Shown: positions 1-5,079, counted from the first letter of the stretch. The stretch is 5,145 bases of DNA from an uncultured Roseburia sp. (GCA_934317215.1 CAKREH010000059.1:1-5145), one strand, 5' to 3'. Numbers and translations are program-made. The notes: generated by a model from the sequence alone, not told the origin.

Positions 1-34
1 ACAGCTAACTTCTGCTCCGCGAGATGCGCATCCC

Positions 35-50
35 GCCCGGAGGGCTTTTT
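35..50 (+). terminator. Possible short intrinsic terminator, plus strand
   Basis: GCCC (35-38) and GGGC (42-45) can pair around a GGA loop and are followed directly by TTTTT (46-50). This fits a small Rho-independent terminator for a transcript entering from the left, convergent with aspS. The upstream segment also offers CTCCG (15-19) with CGGAG (38-42) as an alternative outer stem, and an inner GATGCGCATC palindrome. The main stem is only 4 bp, so the call is tentative. No gene can be assigned to 1-34. Confidence 0.4.
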
Positions 51-84
51 AATTCATAGGACGTAATTTCCTATGAATTAAAAA
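46..84. repeat. Perfect 16-bp inverted repeat beyond the aspS stop
   Basis: Arms 46-61 and 69-84 are exact reverse complements around a 7-base loop (CGTAATT). The arms begin with a T run and end with an A run, so neither strand has a U-tract after the stem. That is the reverse of a normal bidirectional intrinsic terminator. In an aspS transcript it would form a long A/U-closed hairpin starting about 28 bases after the stop codon. It could protect a 3' end, form part of a composite terminator with 35-50, or be a dispersed palindromic element. Confidence 0.6.
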
Positions 85-112
85 ATCAATTTACATTCAA
101 AATACTTTAAAT

Positions 113-1444
113 CTAAGGCTCTAATCTGCTCAAATCACGCGGGAACAATGTCGTCTCACGAACATTGTCCTCACCGACTAATTTCATGGTCAGACGCTCT
201 AAACCAATCCCGAGTCCACCGTGTGGCGGCATGCCATGTTTGAATACGGATAAATACTGTTCCATTCCCTCCGACTCCATACCACGTTTTTCGATTTTTT
301 CCATCAGCTTGTTGTAATCGTGGATACGCTGTCCACCGGTCGTGATCTCAAGTCCCTGATATAAAAGGTCAAAACTTAACGTATACGTCGGGTCTGACGG
401 ATCGTCCATCGCGTAAAACGGACGTTTCTTGGATGGATAATGGGTAACAAATACAAAATCCGCATCATACTCTTCCTTAAAGTACTGTCCGATGAGTGCT
501 TCCTCCTCCGGCTCAAGATCGTATGGATTTCTGATTTGGCGGTGATATTTTTCTGCCACTTTTTCTTTTGCTTCATCAAAACGCACGGTCGGAATTTTGT
601 CGACGTTCGGCAGTGTGACGCCTAATAACCGAAGTTCCTCTGCATAATCTTTTTTGAGCAGTGCGATCATATACTGCAAAAATCCGGTCTCCATCGCCAT
701 GATATCTTCAAATCCATCAATATATCCCATCTCAAAATCAAGGCTGGTGTACTCGTTCAAGTGACGTTTGGTATTATGTTTTTCTGCACGGAATACCGGC
801 GCCGTCTCAAATACCCGGTCAAATACGCCGACCATCATCTGTTTGTAAAACTGAGGACTCTGCTGTAAAACTGCCGGTCTGTGAAAATATTCCAACCGAA
901 ACAGGTTTGCCCCGCCCTCTGCACTTTTTGCACCGATCTTTGGTGTATGGATCTCTGTAAACCCCTGACTGTATAAGAAATCACGAAATCCTCGTACCAC
1001 ACCTTCCTGAATACGAAATTTTGCGCGCTCCCTGACATTTCGAAGGGCGATCGCACGGTTGTTTAAGTTTGCCTCCAAGGAAGTATTTAATTTCCATTTT
1101 GCGATTGCAAGCGGCATCGGTGCAGCCGGTTCAGACAATACCGTGATTTTATCCAGGCGGATCTCAAATCCGTGCGGTGCACGCTCCTCCGGTTTTACCG
1201 TTCCCTCAACCTCAATTGTTGCTGCCTCTTTTAAATCTTTTAAGTCAAACTGTGTTTTTCCCTCTTCGTAAACACACTGGAGCAGTCCTTCTCTCTTTCT
1301 TAATACAATAAATGCAACTTCACCCATATCACGGATGGTATGCACTGCTCCGTTTACTTTTACACTTTTTCCCTCGTAGCTGCCGGTCAGTAAATCACCG
1401 ATCTCTAAGGTTTCCTTTTTGTTTACGCCTGTCATAAATTCCAT
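113..1444 (-). CDS. aspS: Aspartate--tRNA(Asp/Asn) ligase, archaeal-type, non-discriminating
   Basis: This cytoplasmic class II aminoacyl-tRNA synthetase (443 aa) attaches aspartate to tRNA-Asp and probably also to tRNA-Asn; amidation by GatCAB then gives Asn-tRNA. An OB-fold anticodon domain (about 15-105) has the VHTIRDMG stretch. The catalytic domain follows: motif 1 around FTEIHTPKIG (162-171), motif 2 around FRAEKHNTKRHLNEY (218-232), motif 3 GGLGIGLERL (409-418). The length matches the archaeal/eukaryal type (about 430-440 aa) and not the bacterial type (about 590 aa, with a GAD insertion). His35 and Pro90 align with the positions that are Trp26 and Lys85 in the discriminating Thermococcus enzyme; His/Pro is the non-discriminating pair. 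The first ATG has AAAGGAG ten bases upstream; Met4 would be about 19 bases away, which is too far. It is controlled by the T-box leader upstream. Confidence 0.95.
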   Translation of the reverse strand: MEFMTGVNKKETLEIGDLLTGSYEGKSVKVNGAVHTIRDMGEVAFIVLRKREGLLQCVYEEGKTQFDLKDLKEAATIEVEGTVKPEERAPHGFEIRLDKITVLSEPAAPMPLAIAKWKLNTSLEANLNNRAIALRNVRERAKFRIQEGVVRGFRDFLYSQGFTEIHTPKIGAKSAEGGANLFRLEYFHRPAVLQQSPQFYKQMMVGVFDRVFETAPVFRAEKHNTKRHLNEYTSLDFEMGYIDGFEDIMAMETGFLQYMIALLKKDYAEELRLLGVTLPNVDKIPTVRFDEAKEKVAEKYHRQIRNPYDLEPEEEALIGQYFKEEYDADFVFVTHYPSKKRPFYAMDDPSDPTYTLSFDLLYQGLEITTGGQRIHDYNKLMEKIEKRGMESEGMEQYLSVFKHGMPPHGGLGIGLERLTMKLVGEDNVRETTLFPRDLSRLEP

Positions 1445-1450
1445 ATTCTG

Positions 1451-1461
1451 TACACTCCTTT
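1451..1461 (-). promoter_or_regulatory. Ribosome binding site of aspS
   Basis: Minus-strand AAAGGAGTGTA lies before the ATG at 1444, with GGAG (1458-1455) ten bases from it. It supports the first Met and lies downstream of the T-box terminator, as expected. Confidence 0.75.
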
Positions 1462-1534
1462 AGATATGATAAGGTGCGGGACGGGAACCTTTTTTGAAAA
1501 ACAAAACTCTGTCTTTCAGATTTTCACTACATAC

Positions 1535-1567
1535 AAAAACCCCGGAAAAGCATATGCTTTTCCGGGG
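1535..1567 (-). terminator. T-box intrinsic terminator of the aspS leader
   Basis: A perfect 28-base palindrome (1540-1567, arms CCCCGGAAAAGCAT and its complement) is followed on the minus strand by TTTTT (1539-1535). This is the terminator arm of the T-box switch. Its 5' arm contains the CCCC (1567-1564) that is also needed by the antiterminator, so the two structures exclude each other. When tRNA is charged, this hairpin should stop transcription about 90 bases before the aspS start. Confidence 0.93.
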
Positions 1568-1850
1568 CGAAATCTCTTAGTATCCCGCGGTACCACCCGC
1601 ATTGAAAAATGACGTCGTTCTCATCATTTTTCCGCTCTCTGTGCTTAACGCGCACCCACGTACTGACCTACTTTCGATCCTGCCACCGCAGTTTTCAGAT
1701 CAACTGCTTCTGCAAATTACGGTTCAATCAGTCTGCTCCAGAGTGTTCCCTTAACCTTCTCTTTCAAACAGCGCTCTCAGTCGGTGACGCTGTATTCCTG
1801 TCGACGCCCAAAGATCAGAGTCTCTTTCATCGCTTTACTGTTTTAACGTT
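1537..1850 (-). ncRNA. T-box riboswitch leader of aspS (specifier AAC, Asn)
   Basis: The minus-strand leader carries the T-box core GCGGGTGGTACCGCGGG (1600-1584), with the UGGN bulge that binds the tRNA 3' end. GGG and GCG of this core can pair with CGCCCC (1569-1564) to form the antiterminator. Stem I base: CAGT/ACTG, then GC-GATGA-AAGAG opposite CTCT-GGA-GC, which resembles the conserved kink-turn region. The specifier sits immediately before the 3' strand: GGGAAC-A-CTCT, giving AAC at 1747-1745 followed by the usual purine. A GAA triplet overlaps it one base upstream (1748-1746). Stem III is a 9-bp hairpin of GAAAAATGA (1632-1624) with TCATTTTTC (1612-1604). Uncharged tRNA should stabilise the antiterminator and switch aspS on. 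The start of the RNA near 1850 is inferred from the promoter. Confidence 0.93.
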
Positions 1851-1856
1851 GTAACA

Positions 1857-1885
1857 TTTATACCACATTGATTTCCGGTTTGCAA
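1857..1885 (-). promoter_or_regulatory. Sigma-A-type promoter of the T-box leader
   Basis: Minus strand TTGCAA (-35, 1885-1880), a 17-base spacer and TATAAA (-10, 1862-1857). This predicts a start near 1850, just before the first T-box pairing elements. It lies in the gap after the phosphatase stop codon, so aspS has its own promoter. No clear terminator separates it from the phosphatase gene. Confidence 0.72.
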
Positions 1886-1922
1886 TATTTTTTTACAATT
1901 TTTTTATTTTATACTTCATTTT

Positions 1923-2429
1923 TCAGAGTTGTCCTGTCTCTTTGAAATATACAAGCAATCCCTCACAGCCGGAAACAACATCCCGATAGGTCTCGTCAAA
2001 CCTGCCGGAATACCATGGATCTGAAATGGATTTTCCTTTTCTTTTTGGATCCAATGAAAAGTCCAAAAACAGTTTTATCTTGCTATCGACATCCGGTCCC
2101 GTGATCCGGATGGTGTTTTTGATGTTATTTGCATCTGCACAGAGCAGATAGTCATAATACCTGTAATCTTCTTTTGTCACCTGTCTTGCACGTTTTTCGG
2201 AAAAGTCTGTGTATGCTGTTTTTCCAATCCCATGCTTCCTAAGTTCCACCTGCGCCGGCGGATAGATCGGATTGCCGATTCCATTCCAGATTTCTTCAGT
2301 GCTGGTAGCGGCGGAGGCGATCTCGAAGTGGGAGGTAAGGTTTTGTTTTTCGACCATGTCTTTTAGAAGGTACTCGGACATGGGGGATCGGCAGATGTTG
2401 CCGTGGCACACGAATAGTACTTTTATCAT
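1923..2429 (-). CDS. Low-molecular-weight protein-tyrosine phosphatase
   Basis: A 168-aa cytoplasmic phosphatase of the LMW-PTP family, which removes phosphate from phosphotyrosine (phosphoarginine in some Firmicute members) through a cysteinyl-phosphate intermediate. The N-terminal P-loop VCHGNICRSP (7-16) has nucleophile Cys8 and phosphate-binding Arg14 in the CX5R motif. The general-acid loop DPWY is at 137-140 (Asp137). The length is slightly above the usual 150-160 aa. The start ATG has AAGGAG ten bases upstream. No cognate tyrosine kinase, capsule gene or arginine kinase is visible nearby, so its substrate is unknown. It lies between the aspS promoter and the mobile element, so it is probably the first host gene next to the insertion. 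The gap upstream has no convincing promoter. Confidence 0.93.
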   Translation of the reverse strand: MIKVLFVCHGNICRSPMSEYLLKDMVEKQNLTSHFEIASAATSTEEIWNGIGNPIYPPAQVELRKHGIGKTAYTDFSEKRARQVTKEDYRYYDYLLCADANNIKNTIRITGPDVDSKIKLFLDFSLDPKRKGKSISDPWYSGRFDETYRDVVSGCEGLLVYFKETGQL

Positions 2430-2559
2430 TCCTTAAAAACTCCTTGAAAACACTGATTTTCCTTGATTTTACGCCACTTTCTAAGATTTATCCCGATAGA
2501 GTGTTTTATGCACTTTTGTTGCATATTGTGGCATAAGTTCGTATATTTTGTCATCCAAA

Positions 2560-2608
2560 TTTAGTAAAAATCTTAGTAAAATGTCTGGATTTTTTCATTT
2601 TACTAAAG
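2560..2608. repeat. Three TTAGTAAAA repeats, possible Int arm-type sites
   Basis: TTTAGTAAAAA (2560-2570) and TTAGTAAAATG (2573-2583) are direct copies whose shared TTAGTAAAA starts 12 bp apart. CATTTTACTAAAG (2596-2608) is an inverted copy. Tn916 Int binds short direct repeats near the element ends with its N-terminal domain, and these copies lie in the corresponding place. Binding itself is inferred. The second and third copies also form the hairpin annotated as a possible int terminator. Confidence 0.5.
2566..2606 (-). terminator. Possible terminator of the integrase transcript
   Basis: On the minus strand, TTAGTAAAATG (2606-2596) pairs perfectly with CATTTTACTAA (2583-2573) around a 12-base loop. 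GA and then TTTTT (2570-2566) follow. This lies about 50 bases past the int stop and could stop int transcription before the host phosphatase gene. The stem is AT-rich, so strength is uncertain. On the plus strand TTTTT also follows (2611-2615), but after a gap. Confidence 0.5.
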
Positions 2609-2656
2609 GCTTTTTCACTTAGGTTTTCTTTTAGTTGTATGTATATTTTTTATTTT

Positions 2657-3871
2657 TTAAGCCATTTTTGCAAATTTGCCAAGTTCTTCCCTGGCATCCT
2701 CTGCTCCCAGATGCGTATAGGTATTTAACGTAACACCGATATCAGCATGTCCCATAAGATACTGAAGCGTTTTCGGATTCATCCCACTTTTTGCCATATT
2801 ACTGCAATACGTATGCCTGCAAACATGCGGTGTGATTTTTGGCAACTGTTCTTTATAGATCCGATTATGTTTTGCTAAAGCCCATTCAAAATGCTTTTCC
2901 CAATGCAATGCGACTTCCGGCATATCCTTCTTGTCTAAAAACAAAAATCCCTTATATCCATCTATCGCCGGTTCCTTCTTTGGCTTTTTCCGGTTTTCTA
3001 CAATGCGTTTGAAGCACTCATACACTTCTTCCGTCATAGGAATCGTTCTGGTTCCGCTCGTTGTCTTGGTATCCTCAATGATATATTGCATATCTCTGGT
3101 TCTTTGAAGCTGATGGTCTACACTTATGTGTTTCTCTTCAAAATCAATATCAGAAAATGTCAATCCACAAAACTCCGAAATACGGAGTCCTGTTTTAAAA
3201 AGAATGAACATACCATCATAATATCGTTTGTAATGCTCATCATTCTTAATAAATTCCAAGAACTTTTTCTCTTGCTTTCTGGTTATGGCTTCTCTTGTTA
3301 CACTATCGTTTACAACTACTGTACATAGTTGAAACTCGAACGGATTTTTTCGAATTAAATCATCGTCTACAGCCATTTGAAACGCAGGTCTTACCACACC
3401 TCGGACTGAATGAATGGTGCTGTATCCCCTGCCATCTTCCTGGAGCTTAATCAACCACGCTTTTGCATCGGATAGTTTTACTTTATCAATCCTTAATGTG
3501 CCAAATTTTTCTTTCTTAATAATGTTGATAACAAAATTATAATTTGCTCTCGTATTATGACGAACACCTGTCTTTTGCCCTATATACTTCTTTACCAGTT
3601 CAAGAACTGTCAAATTATCACCATATGGAGTAATACCATCATTGATATCCCTTAATATGGCTTTTTCCTTTTCTCTCAGTGACTGGCAAGGTCTTCTTCC
3701 TGCCGGAAGCGGATCTGTCGATTCTAACTTCCAACTGTAAAGAAATTTTTGTTTTCCAAAGCAGTCTGTATAAACAAATGCATATCTTCCATCCGCTCGC
3801 TGGCTTTCTCCGTTTCGTAAAATACGTCCTTTTTTATCACGTCTTTTCTGATTGCGATTTCTTTCACTCAA
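2657..3871 (-). CDS. int: Tn916-family tyrosine recombinase (integrase)
   Basis: A 404-aa tyrosine site-specific recombinase that joins and excises a conjugative or mobilisable element. Tn916 Int is 405 aa and resembles it throughout. The N-terminal arm-binding domain contains GRILRNGESQ (16-25), YSWKLESTDPLPAGRR (45-60) and SLREKE (64-69). A core-binding domain follows (about 85-180). The catalytic domain has the full set: Arg230 (TGLRISE), Lys269, His349 and Arg352 (HVCRH), His375 (MGHAD), and the nucleophile Tyr385 (NTYTH). The start chosen is TTG at 3871: AAAGGAG lies 8 bases upstream, the product begins MSERNRNQKRRDKKGR like Tn916 Int (MSEKRRDNRGR), and the promoter -10 lies at 3922-3917. 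An ATG at 3946 would add 25 unrelated residues and sits upstream of that promoter. It follows xis after 107 bases. The protein appears intact. Confidence 0.96.
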   Translation of the reverse strand: MSERNRNQKRRDKKGRILRNGESQRADGRYAFVYTDCFGKQKFLYSWKLESTDPLPAGRRPCQSLREKEKAILRDINDGITPYGDNLTVLELVKKYIGQKTGVRHNTRANYNFVINIIKKEKFGTLRIDKVKLSDAKAWLIKLQEDGRGYSTIHSVRGVVRPAFQMAVDDDLIRKNPFEFQLCTVVVNDSVTREAITRKQEKKFLEFIKNDEHYKRYYDGMFILFKTGLRISEFCGLTFSDIDFEEKHISVDHQLQRTRDMQYIIEDTKTTSGTRTIPMTEEVYECFKRIVENRKKPKKEPAIDGYKGFLFLDKKDMPEVALHWEKHFEWALAKHNRIYKEQLPKITPHVCRHTYCSNMAKSGMNPKTLQYLMGHADIGVTLNTYTHLGAEDAREELGKFAKMA

Positions 3872-3880
3872 ACGTCTTTG

Positions 3881-3887
3881 CTCCTTT
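3881..3887 (-). promoter_or_regulatory. Ribosome binding site that sets the TTG start of int
   Basis: Minus-strand AAAGGAG lies 8 bases before the TTG at 3871. No comparable site precedes the ATG at 3946, so this site decides the start. Confidence 0.8.
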
Positions 3888-3916
3888 CTACGAAGAAGCC
3901 CTAGCACGATAAATTT

Positions 3917-3945
3917 ATTATACCATACCAGAGCTGCTTTTACCA
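3917..3945 (-). promoter_or_regulatory. Extended -10 promoter of int
   Basis: The minus strand reads ATGG-TATAAT, with a perfect -10 (3922-3917) and the TG of an extended -10. At 17 bases the -35 position (3945-3940) reads TGGTAA, a poor match to TTGACA, so the extended -10 would carry the activity. The start should fall near 3910, giving a leader of about 40 bases to the TTG. This would let int be expressed independently of xis. Confidence 0.7.
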
Positions 3946-3960
3946 CTTTAAAGTGATAAA
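3939..3960. promoter_or_regulatory. Near-perfect 22-bp palindrome over the int -35 (operator candidate)
   Basis: The centre CACTTTAAAGTG is a perfect palindrome. It extends to 22 bp with one mismatched pair (TTTAYCAC half-sites). It covers the -35 position of the int promoter and has no T-tract, so a dimeric DNA-binding protein is more likely than a terminator. A repressor here would block int transcription. The 4732-5061 regulator or Xis are candidate binders, but the sequence does not say which. Confidence 0.6.
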
Positions 3961-3978
3961 GTTTTATGTTTTTATTTT

Positions 3979-4176
3979 CTACAAAGCTGTCGTCTGATTA
4001 AGAAATTCCTCAAATTTTTGTCGGTTGATTAACGATTTATTTCCCACCTGAACAGTAAAACAATACTCAGAATCCGCATTCTCAGAAATCAGCATCCTTA
4101 TCTTCTTTTCACCAATTCCAAAATATTGAACTGCTTCGTCAACCGTCAGCATATACTTCTCCCAGATTGGAACCAT
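3979..4176 (-). CDS. xis: Tn916-like excisionase
   Basis: A small recombination-directionality factor (65 aa from this start) that bends DNA at the element ends and pushes Int toward excision. The opening VPIWEKYMLTVDEAVQYFGI matches the pattern of Tn916 Xis ([20 protein letters not shown], 67 aa). It is followed by GEKKIRMLISEN and the C-terminal RQKFEEFL, as in winged-helix excisionases. The start at 4176 gives the Tn916 length and has AAGGG about 5 bases upstream. The frame stays open to an ATG at 4224, adding 16 residues (MEVFIIDNIEAKGKGK) without a good ribosome site before it. A GGAGG lies inside that extension and faces ATA codons. The protein is therefore firm but its start is not. 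It is 107 bases upstream of int in the same direction, the usual order. Confidence 0.88.
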   Translation of the reverse strand: MVPIWEKYMLTVDEAVQYFGIGEKKIRMLISENADSEYCFTVQVGNKSLINRQKFEEFLNQTTAL

Positions 4177-4392
4177 CTTGCCCTTCCCTTTTGCTTCTAT
4201 GTTATCTATTATGAACACCTCCATATCTTCAAAATAGGCAGCACTTTATCTGCCCATGACAAACAGGAACCCATGCTCCTATCTCTCATCAGCAGATAAT
4301 AAAAAATCCATACAGGTGGCAGGTCATTACTCTGCCCACATCGGTATCGCACCGTCATCCAAATTGACCGGATTTATCCGGAAGTATCATTA
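4177..4392 (-). other. Leader region upstream of xis, no firm gene
   Basis: This stretch holds the possible N-terminal extension of xis, two similar GGCAG...CTGCC inverted repeats, and a CCGGATAAATCCGG palindrome on the minus strand just after the stop of the 4393 reading frame. A 49-codon frame (4209-4358) has no ribosome site and is not accepted. No clear promoter for xis was found, so xis may be transcribed from upstream through this structured leader. Confidence 0.4.
4236..4337. repeat. Two similar GGCAG-loop-CTGCC inverted repeats
   Basis: GGCAG (4237-4241) with CTGCC (4250-4254), and GGCAG (4318-4322) with CTGCC (4332-4336), form two stem-loops with 8- and 9-base loops, 81 bp apart. 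On the minus strand both begin GGGCAGA and end CTGCC, with related loop sequences. They could be paired operators or RNA hairpins in the xis leader. Confidence 0.5.
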
Positions 4393-4623
4393 TCAAAAAT
4401 ATGTATCTTTGCCCCGTGCAACTGCTACACATTTTGCCAGACATTCCTCGCTACTTACCTTAACTTCAATACCAAGTTTCAGTATTCCTTCGTATGAACC
4501 TTCTCTATAAAAGAAAGCAGGTATCTCTTGGCGTGTCCGCATAGTGGCTCCACATATTCCACACGTCCTGTACGCATTTGTATATGAAATTGTCAAGGTA
4601 CATTCACAGGCTTCTGCCTGCAT
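4393..4623 (-). CDS. Possible small Cys-rich protein, uncertain
   Basis: The frame gives 76 aa from ATG at 4623 with six cysteines, including CGIC (about 21-24) and ECLAKC near the end. I do not recognise it. In its favour, the codons look ordinary for the neighbourhood and the frame stays open without a stop for about 113 codons, from just after the regulator stop (4734-4732). Against it, no Shine-Dalgarno site precedes this ATG, and an earlier GTG (4665) lies inside a terminator-like hairpin. It is in the same frame as the upstream regulator, separated by one TAA, so it could also be a detached C-terminal part of an older longer gene. Confidence 0.3.
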   Translation of the reverse strand: MQAEACECTLTISYTNAYRTCGICGATMRTRQEIPAFFYREGSYEGILKLGIEVKVSSEECLAKCVAVARGKDTYF

Positions 4624-4656
4624 TTTGGATAAAATCAACTCTGGACTTATCAGTCC

Positions 4657-4716
4657 AAAAAGCACATAATCACACTTCCGTCTGCTATGAACGGTGTTGT
4701 AAAAATTATGTGCTTT
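4657..4716 (-). terminator. Probable terminator after the HTH regulator
   Basis: On the minus strand AAAGCACATAAT (4716-4705) pairs perfectly with ATTATGTGCTTT (4670-4659). The loop can pair further (CCGT/ACGG), and TTTTT (4661-4657) closes the 3' side. A second small hairpin, GGACT-GATA-AGTCC (4656-4643), follows. This is 15 bases past the regulator stop and could end or attenuate its transcript. The long loop makes it unusual for a simple terminator. Confidence 0.5.
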
Positions 4717-4731
4717 AGCGGAATGACAAGA

Positions 4732-5061
4732 TTAGAGTTCCAGCTTATTCGGTCCATACTTGCAGATAACCTGAAATAAAACTTTCTTATGTATCCCCTC
4801 TGCCAGTTCATACATTTCCTGTAAAACTTTCAGTTCAAGATGAGTCAGCGTATTCATATACGGCTTATAATTCTCTCCAACAAAAATTCCACCATCGCCT
4901 CCCTGTTTCGTATAGATTGGAAAACCAAGAGATAATGCCTGAATATCATTTTGTATTGTGCGAACCGTAACATTAAATTCGTCTGCCAGTTCTTTCGCCG
5001 TAATGCGACGTCTGACAATCAGAATATTTATTATTTCAGCTCTGCGATCTGCCGTATTCAT
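4732..5061 (-). CDS. Short winged helix-turn-helix regulator (HTH_11/DeoR-like)
   Basis: A 109-aa predicted DNA-binding protein. Residues 1-63 match the HTH_11/DeoR-type winged helix seen at the N-terminus of WYL/YafY and DeoR regulators: TAKELADEFN (21-30), recognition helix VTVRTIQNDIQAL (31-43), and a Gly-rich wing (TKQGGDGGIF, 51-60). The remaining 45 residues are too short for a WYL or sugar-phosphate sensor domain and may serve for dimerisation. The start ATG has GAGGAGGT 5-6 bases upstream, a strong ribosome site. A 15-bp dyad lies just upstream, which suggests autoregulation. Its place next to xis and int corresponds to that of regulatory genes in Tn916-like elements, so it may control excision; the target is inferred. 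The same frame continues open after the TAA stop. Confidence 0.82.
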   Translation of the reverse strand: MNTADRRAEIINILIVRRRITAKELADEFNVTVRTIQNDIQALSLGFPIYTKQGGDGGIFVGENYKPYMNTLTHLELKVLQEMYELAEGIHKKVLFQVICKYGPNKLEL

Positions 5062-5079
5062 GCTTTACCTCCTCGTATA

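Larger units (their letters stand above)
2430..2656. other. Junction gap between host genes and the integrase end of the element
   Basis: This AT-rich, 227-base stretch holds no gene. It contains TTAGTAAAA repeats (2560-2608, listed separately) and two direct copies of TCCTTGA (2441-2447 and 2460-2466), 19 bp apart, just before the phosphatase ribosome site. In Tn916-family elements the integrase gene lies close to one end, with Int arm-binding repeats between the gene and the end. By that analogy, the element/host junction should lie here, more likely between 2430 and 2560. The exact point cannot be determined without the other end or an empty site. Confidence 0.5.

Noticed and set aside
46..84. 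Inverted repeat as a classical bidirectional intrinsic terminator
   Set aside because: The stem is followed by A residues on both strands, so neither transcript gains a terminal U-tract.
376..1271. Several open frames on both strands within aspS
   Set aside because: They overlap a full-length synthetase with all class II motifs and have no ribosome sites or recognisable products.
1609..1854. Plus-strand open frame across the aspS leader
   Set aside because: It is antisense to a clear T-box RNA; its sequence is explained by the RNA structure.
3086..3912. Plus-strand open frames within int
   Set aside because: They are antisense shadows of an intact tyrosine recombinase.
3872..3946. N-terminal extension of the integrase from ATG at 3946
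   Set aside because: No ribosome site precedes it, it lies upstream of the int promoter -10, and the residues do not resemble the N-terminus of Tn916 Int.
4209..4358. 49-codon minus-strand frame overlapping the 5' end of xis
   Set aside because: No Shine-Dalgarno site precedes the ATG, it runs through the twin stem-loops, and its product is not recognised. It may be worth a homology search but is not supported as a gene.
4256..4510. Plus-strand 84-codon frame upstream of xis
   Set aside because: It has no ribosome site, its product is low in recognisable features, and it opposes the direction of every supported gene.
4567..4596. Perfect TTGACA (minus strand, 4596-4591) as a -35 for xis
   Set aside because: At 18 bases the -10 reads TACAGG, only 3 of 6 matches, and the start would be over 300 bases from xis inside a possible reading frame.
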